Shown: piece by piece, positions 20,534 through 21,815 of the stretch
Position numbering within the stretch: the stretch's first letter is position 1
How the letters are laid out: each line of letters opens with the position of its first letter
NCBI GenBank assembly: GCA_001598975.1
Contig: BBXU01003080.1
Coordinates: 1-21,815 of the forward strand
Reading direction: 5' to 3'
Source of the DNA: Parachlorella kessleri
Taxonomy: Eukaryota > Chlorophyta > Trebouxiophyceae > Chlorellales > Chlorellaceae
DNA length: 21,815 nt
Program-made: the position numbers and the translations under genes
Notes under the pieces: model-generated
The model's input: the letters and a program-made list of their open reading frames with translations, nothing else
What the model was told of the DNA's origin: nothing
The model's database searches: none

Positions 20534-21782
20534 ATGGACATCCCTGGACCCAGTGACACTTCCCAGCCAGGGCGTAGTTCCAGCCAGCAGCAGCAGCAGC
20601 AGCACCAGCCAGCAGAGCCCAGCTCGCCCAGCAAGGTGGGCCAAGGCTATGGTGGCGGTGGGACCCCTTTCCGCAGCCCCAAGCCCAGGGTAACCTACAG
20701 CGACCGCTTCATACCCTCGCGGGCGGTCAGCGCACGCTTGGACTACTCAATACTTGATCGCGAGGCGGCCGCCTCGGAGATGCCGCGCAGGTATGTATGG
20801 AGGGACCTTTGAGGGAACAGCAGCTTCGCAACCGTGTGATGCGTACTTGATGCTAGCCTAGTTGCAGGAACTGCTTGGAAGTGTGGCCTCACGTTGTGTC
20901 TGTATGGGCCGCTGGGCGCTTCACAGTGTATATGGTTTGGTTCTCCCAAGGGCAGCCGGAGGCTAATAGCACCAGGCATGTCAATACCTGCAGGACTGCA
21001 GAGAAGGAGGAGGGCAATGGGGCGTACAACATGCTGCTGCGCTCCGAGCTGCTTGGCTGCCCCAGCGGGGCGCGGTCGCCCGAGAAGGGCAGCGGCGCGG
21101 GCGGCAGCAGCATACACCCTGGCTCACCCACGAAAAGCCCTGCGCGCAAGCTGTTCCGGTACATTGCTGGGGATGCAGACACGCCAACAGCAGGGCTGCC
21201 CACACAATCGCCCTACGCACGTGCTTTGATTGGGGACGACAGCCCGATCGCCCCCTCTCTGGCCAGCCCCAAGCGCATCCCGCGCAAGATCCCTCGCTCA
21301 CCATTCAAGGTGGGACAGTGGGTGGCGTATGCCTAGGGCAGGAGAACTGAATGGAGCTGGTACCATGAGCCCCCCGCGGGGAGGCTGGTGGATCGTGCTT
21401 TGAGCTGGAAAACTGAGGGCCAGCATAGCAGGGGCTGTCGGCAGACCATGGCAGCCCTTGTGAGAAGTTGCTCAGCCCTTGTGAGAAGTTGCTAAGCATG
21501 GTGGTGTTCGGGCTTCAGAGCCGCCCAAGACAGCCACAGTCTTACTTTACAAACCCCACCGGCACTGTCGTACCTCTCACCTCCGTCCCCACTTCCCTGC
21601 TGGGCACGCCTGCAGGTGTTGGATGCACCCTCCCTCGCCGACGACTTCTACCTCAACCTGGTGGACTGGTCGGCGCAGAACGTGTTGGCAGTAGGGCTGG
21701 GTTCATGCGTGTACCTGTGGAGCGCATGCACCAGCAAAGTCACACGGCTGGTTGACCTAGGAGAGGCGGGGGCGGTGTGCAG
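20534..21782 (+). CDS. CDH1: Cdh1/Fizzy-related/CCS52-type APC/C activator, N-terminal exons (3' partial)
   Basis: Three exons are visible: 20534-20790, 20994-21309 and 21616-21782, with donor GTAGGA after 21782; the gene runs off the window. About 247 residues are encoded. The C-box DRFIPSR is at 57-63, the segment that binds the anaphase-promoting complex. The second exon is rich in SP/TP sites and ends KIPRSPFK. The third begins VLDAPSLADDFYLNLVDWS and continues through NVLAVGLGSCVYLW, the first blade of the WD40 propeller, which recognises D-box and KEN-box substrates. The KIPRSPFKVLDAP junction and the YLWSACTSKVT segment place it with Cdh1/FZR/CCS52, not Cdc20. Full CDK consensus sites include SPSK (31-34), TPFR (44-47) and SPTK, as expected for a protein that CDK keeps off the complex until mitotic exit. 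In plants CCS52 drives endoreduplication. A six-Gln run (18-23) precedes the C-box. The start is the first in-frame ATG after a stop. Confidence 0.93.
20585..20602 (+). repeat. CAG trinucleotide repeat coding polyglutamine
   Basis: Six tandem CAG codons give Gln18-23 in the N-terminal disordered part of the Cdh1 homolog, followed by His-Gln. It may vary in length between strains. Confidence 0.85.
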
Positions 21783-21815
21783 GTAGGAGGAGGATGAGTG
21801 TGGGGTGGGTCGGGG

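Noticed and set aside
1..21815. Bacterial origin or a defence, CRISPR or mobile system
   Set aside because: All recognised genes are spliced eukaryotic genes; no array of regular repeats, transposase or phage gene was seen.

Overview
The window looks like nuclear genomic DNA of a green alga (Chlorophyta, probably Trebouxiophyceae; this placement is inference). The evidence is spliced genes with short GT-AG introns of roughly 80-370 bp, GC-rich exons, plastid-type N-terminal extensions on two proteins, TGTAA-type candidate polyadenylation signals, and PHT1/PHO84-like phosphate transporters. Most long open frames are antisense shadows of exons. All gene models below were built by joining exons whose splice sites and codon phases agree; there is no RNA evidence.

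Layout: (1) 1-326, last exon of a thioredoxin on the + strand, its 5' part outside the window. (2) 850-3456, an eight-exon atypical SDR (NmrA-like NAD(P)-binding protein) on the + strand with a predicted plastid transit peptide. (3) 4760-9513 and 11266-16342, two complete 13-exon H+:phosphate symporter genes, head to tail on the - strand, with identical intron positions and phases. (4) 18042-19838, a five-exon riboflavin synthase on the - strand with a predicted transit peptide and one GC-AG intron. (5) 20534 onward, the first three exons of a Cdh1/Fizzy-related/CCS52-type APC/C activator on the + strand, divergent from the riboflavin synthase gene and cut by the window end.

The genes do not form one pathway. 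The clear functional unit is the tandem phosphate-transporter pair: both copies keep a full reading frame and the expected phosphate-site residues, and both carry Glu where PHT1/PHO84 proteins usually have Asp at two proton-path positions. Their introns and flanks have diverged almost completely, yet a 13-bp element containing the palindrome GATGCGCATC sits about 110-125 bp upstream of both start codons. It extends to a perfect 14-bp palindrome in the upstream copy and is the best regulatory candidate here. Other items to check are a GC splice donor 45 bp (exactly 15 codons) beyond a consensus GT donor in riboflavin synthase, a pair of adjacent perfect hairpins near 17225-17286, and an isolated coding-like fragment between the transporters. 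I found no CRISPR array, recognisable transposase, rRNA gene or intact tRNA gene.
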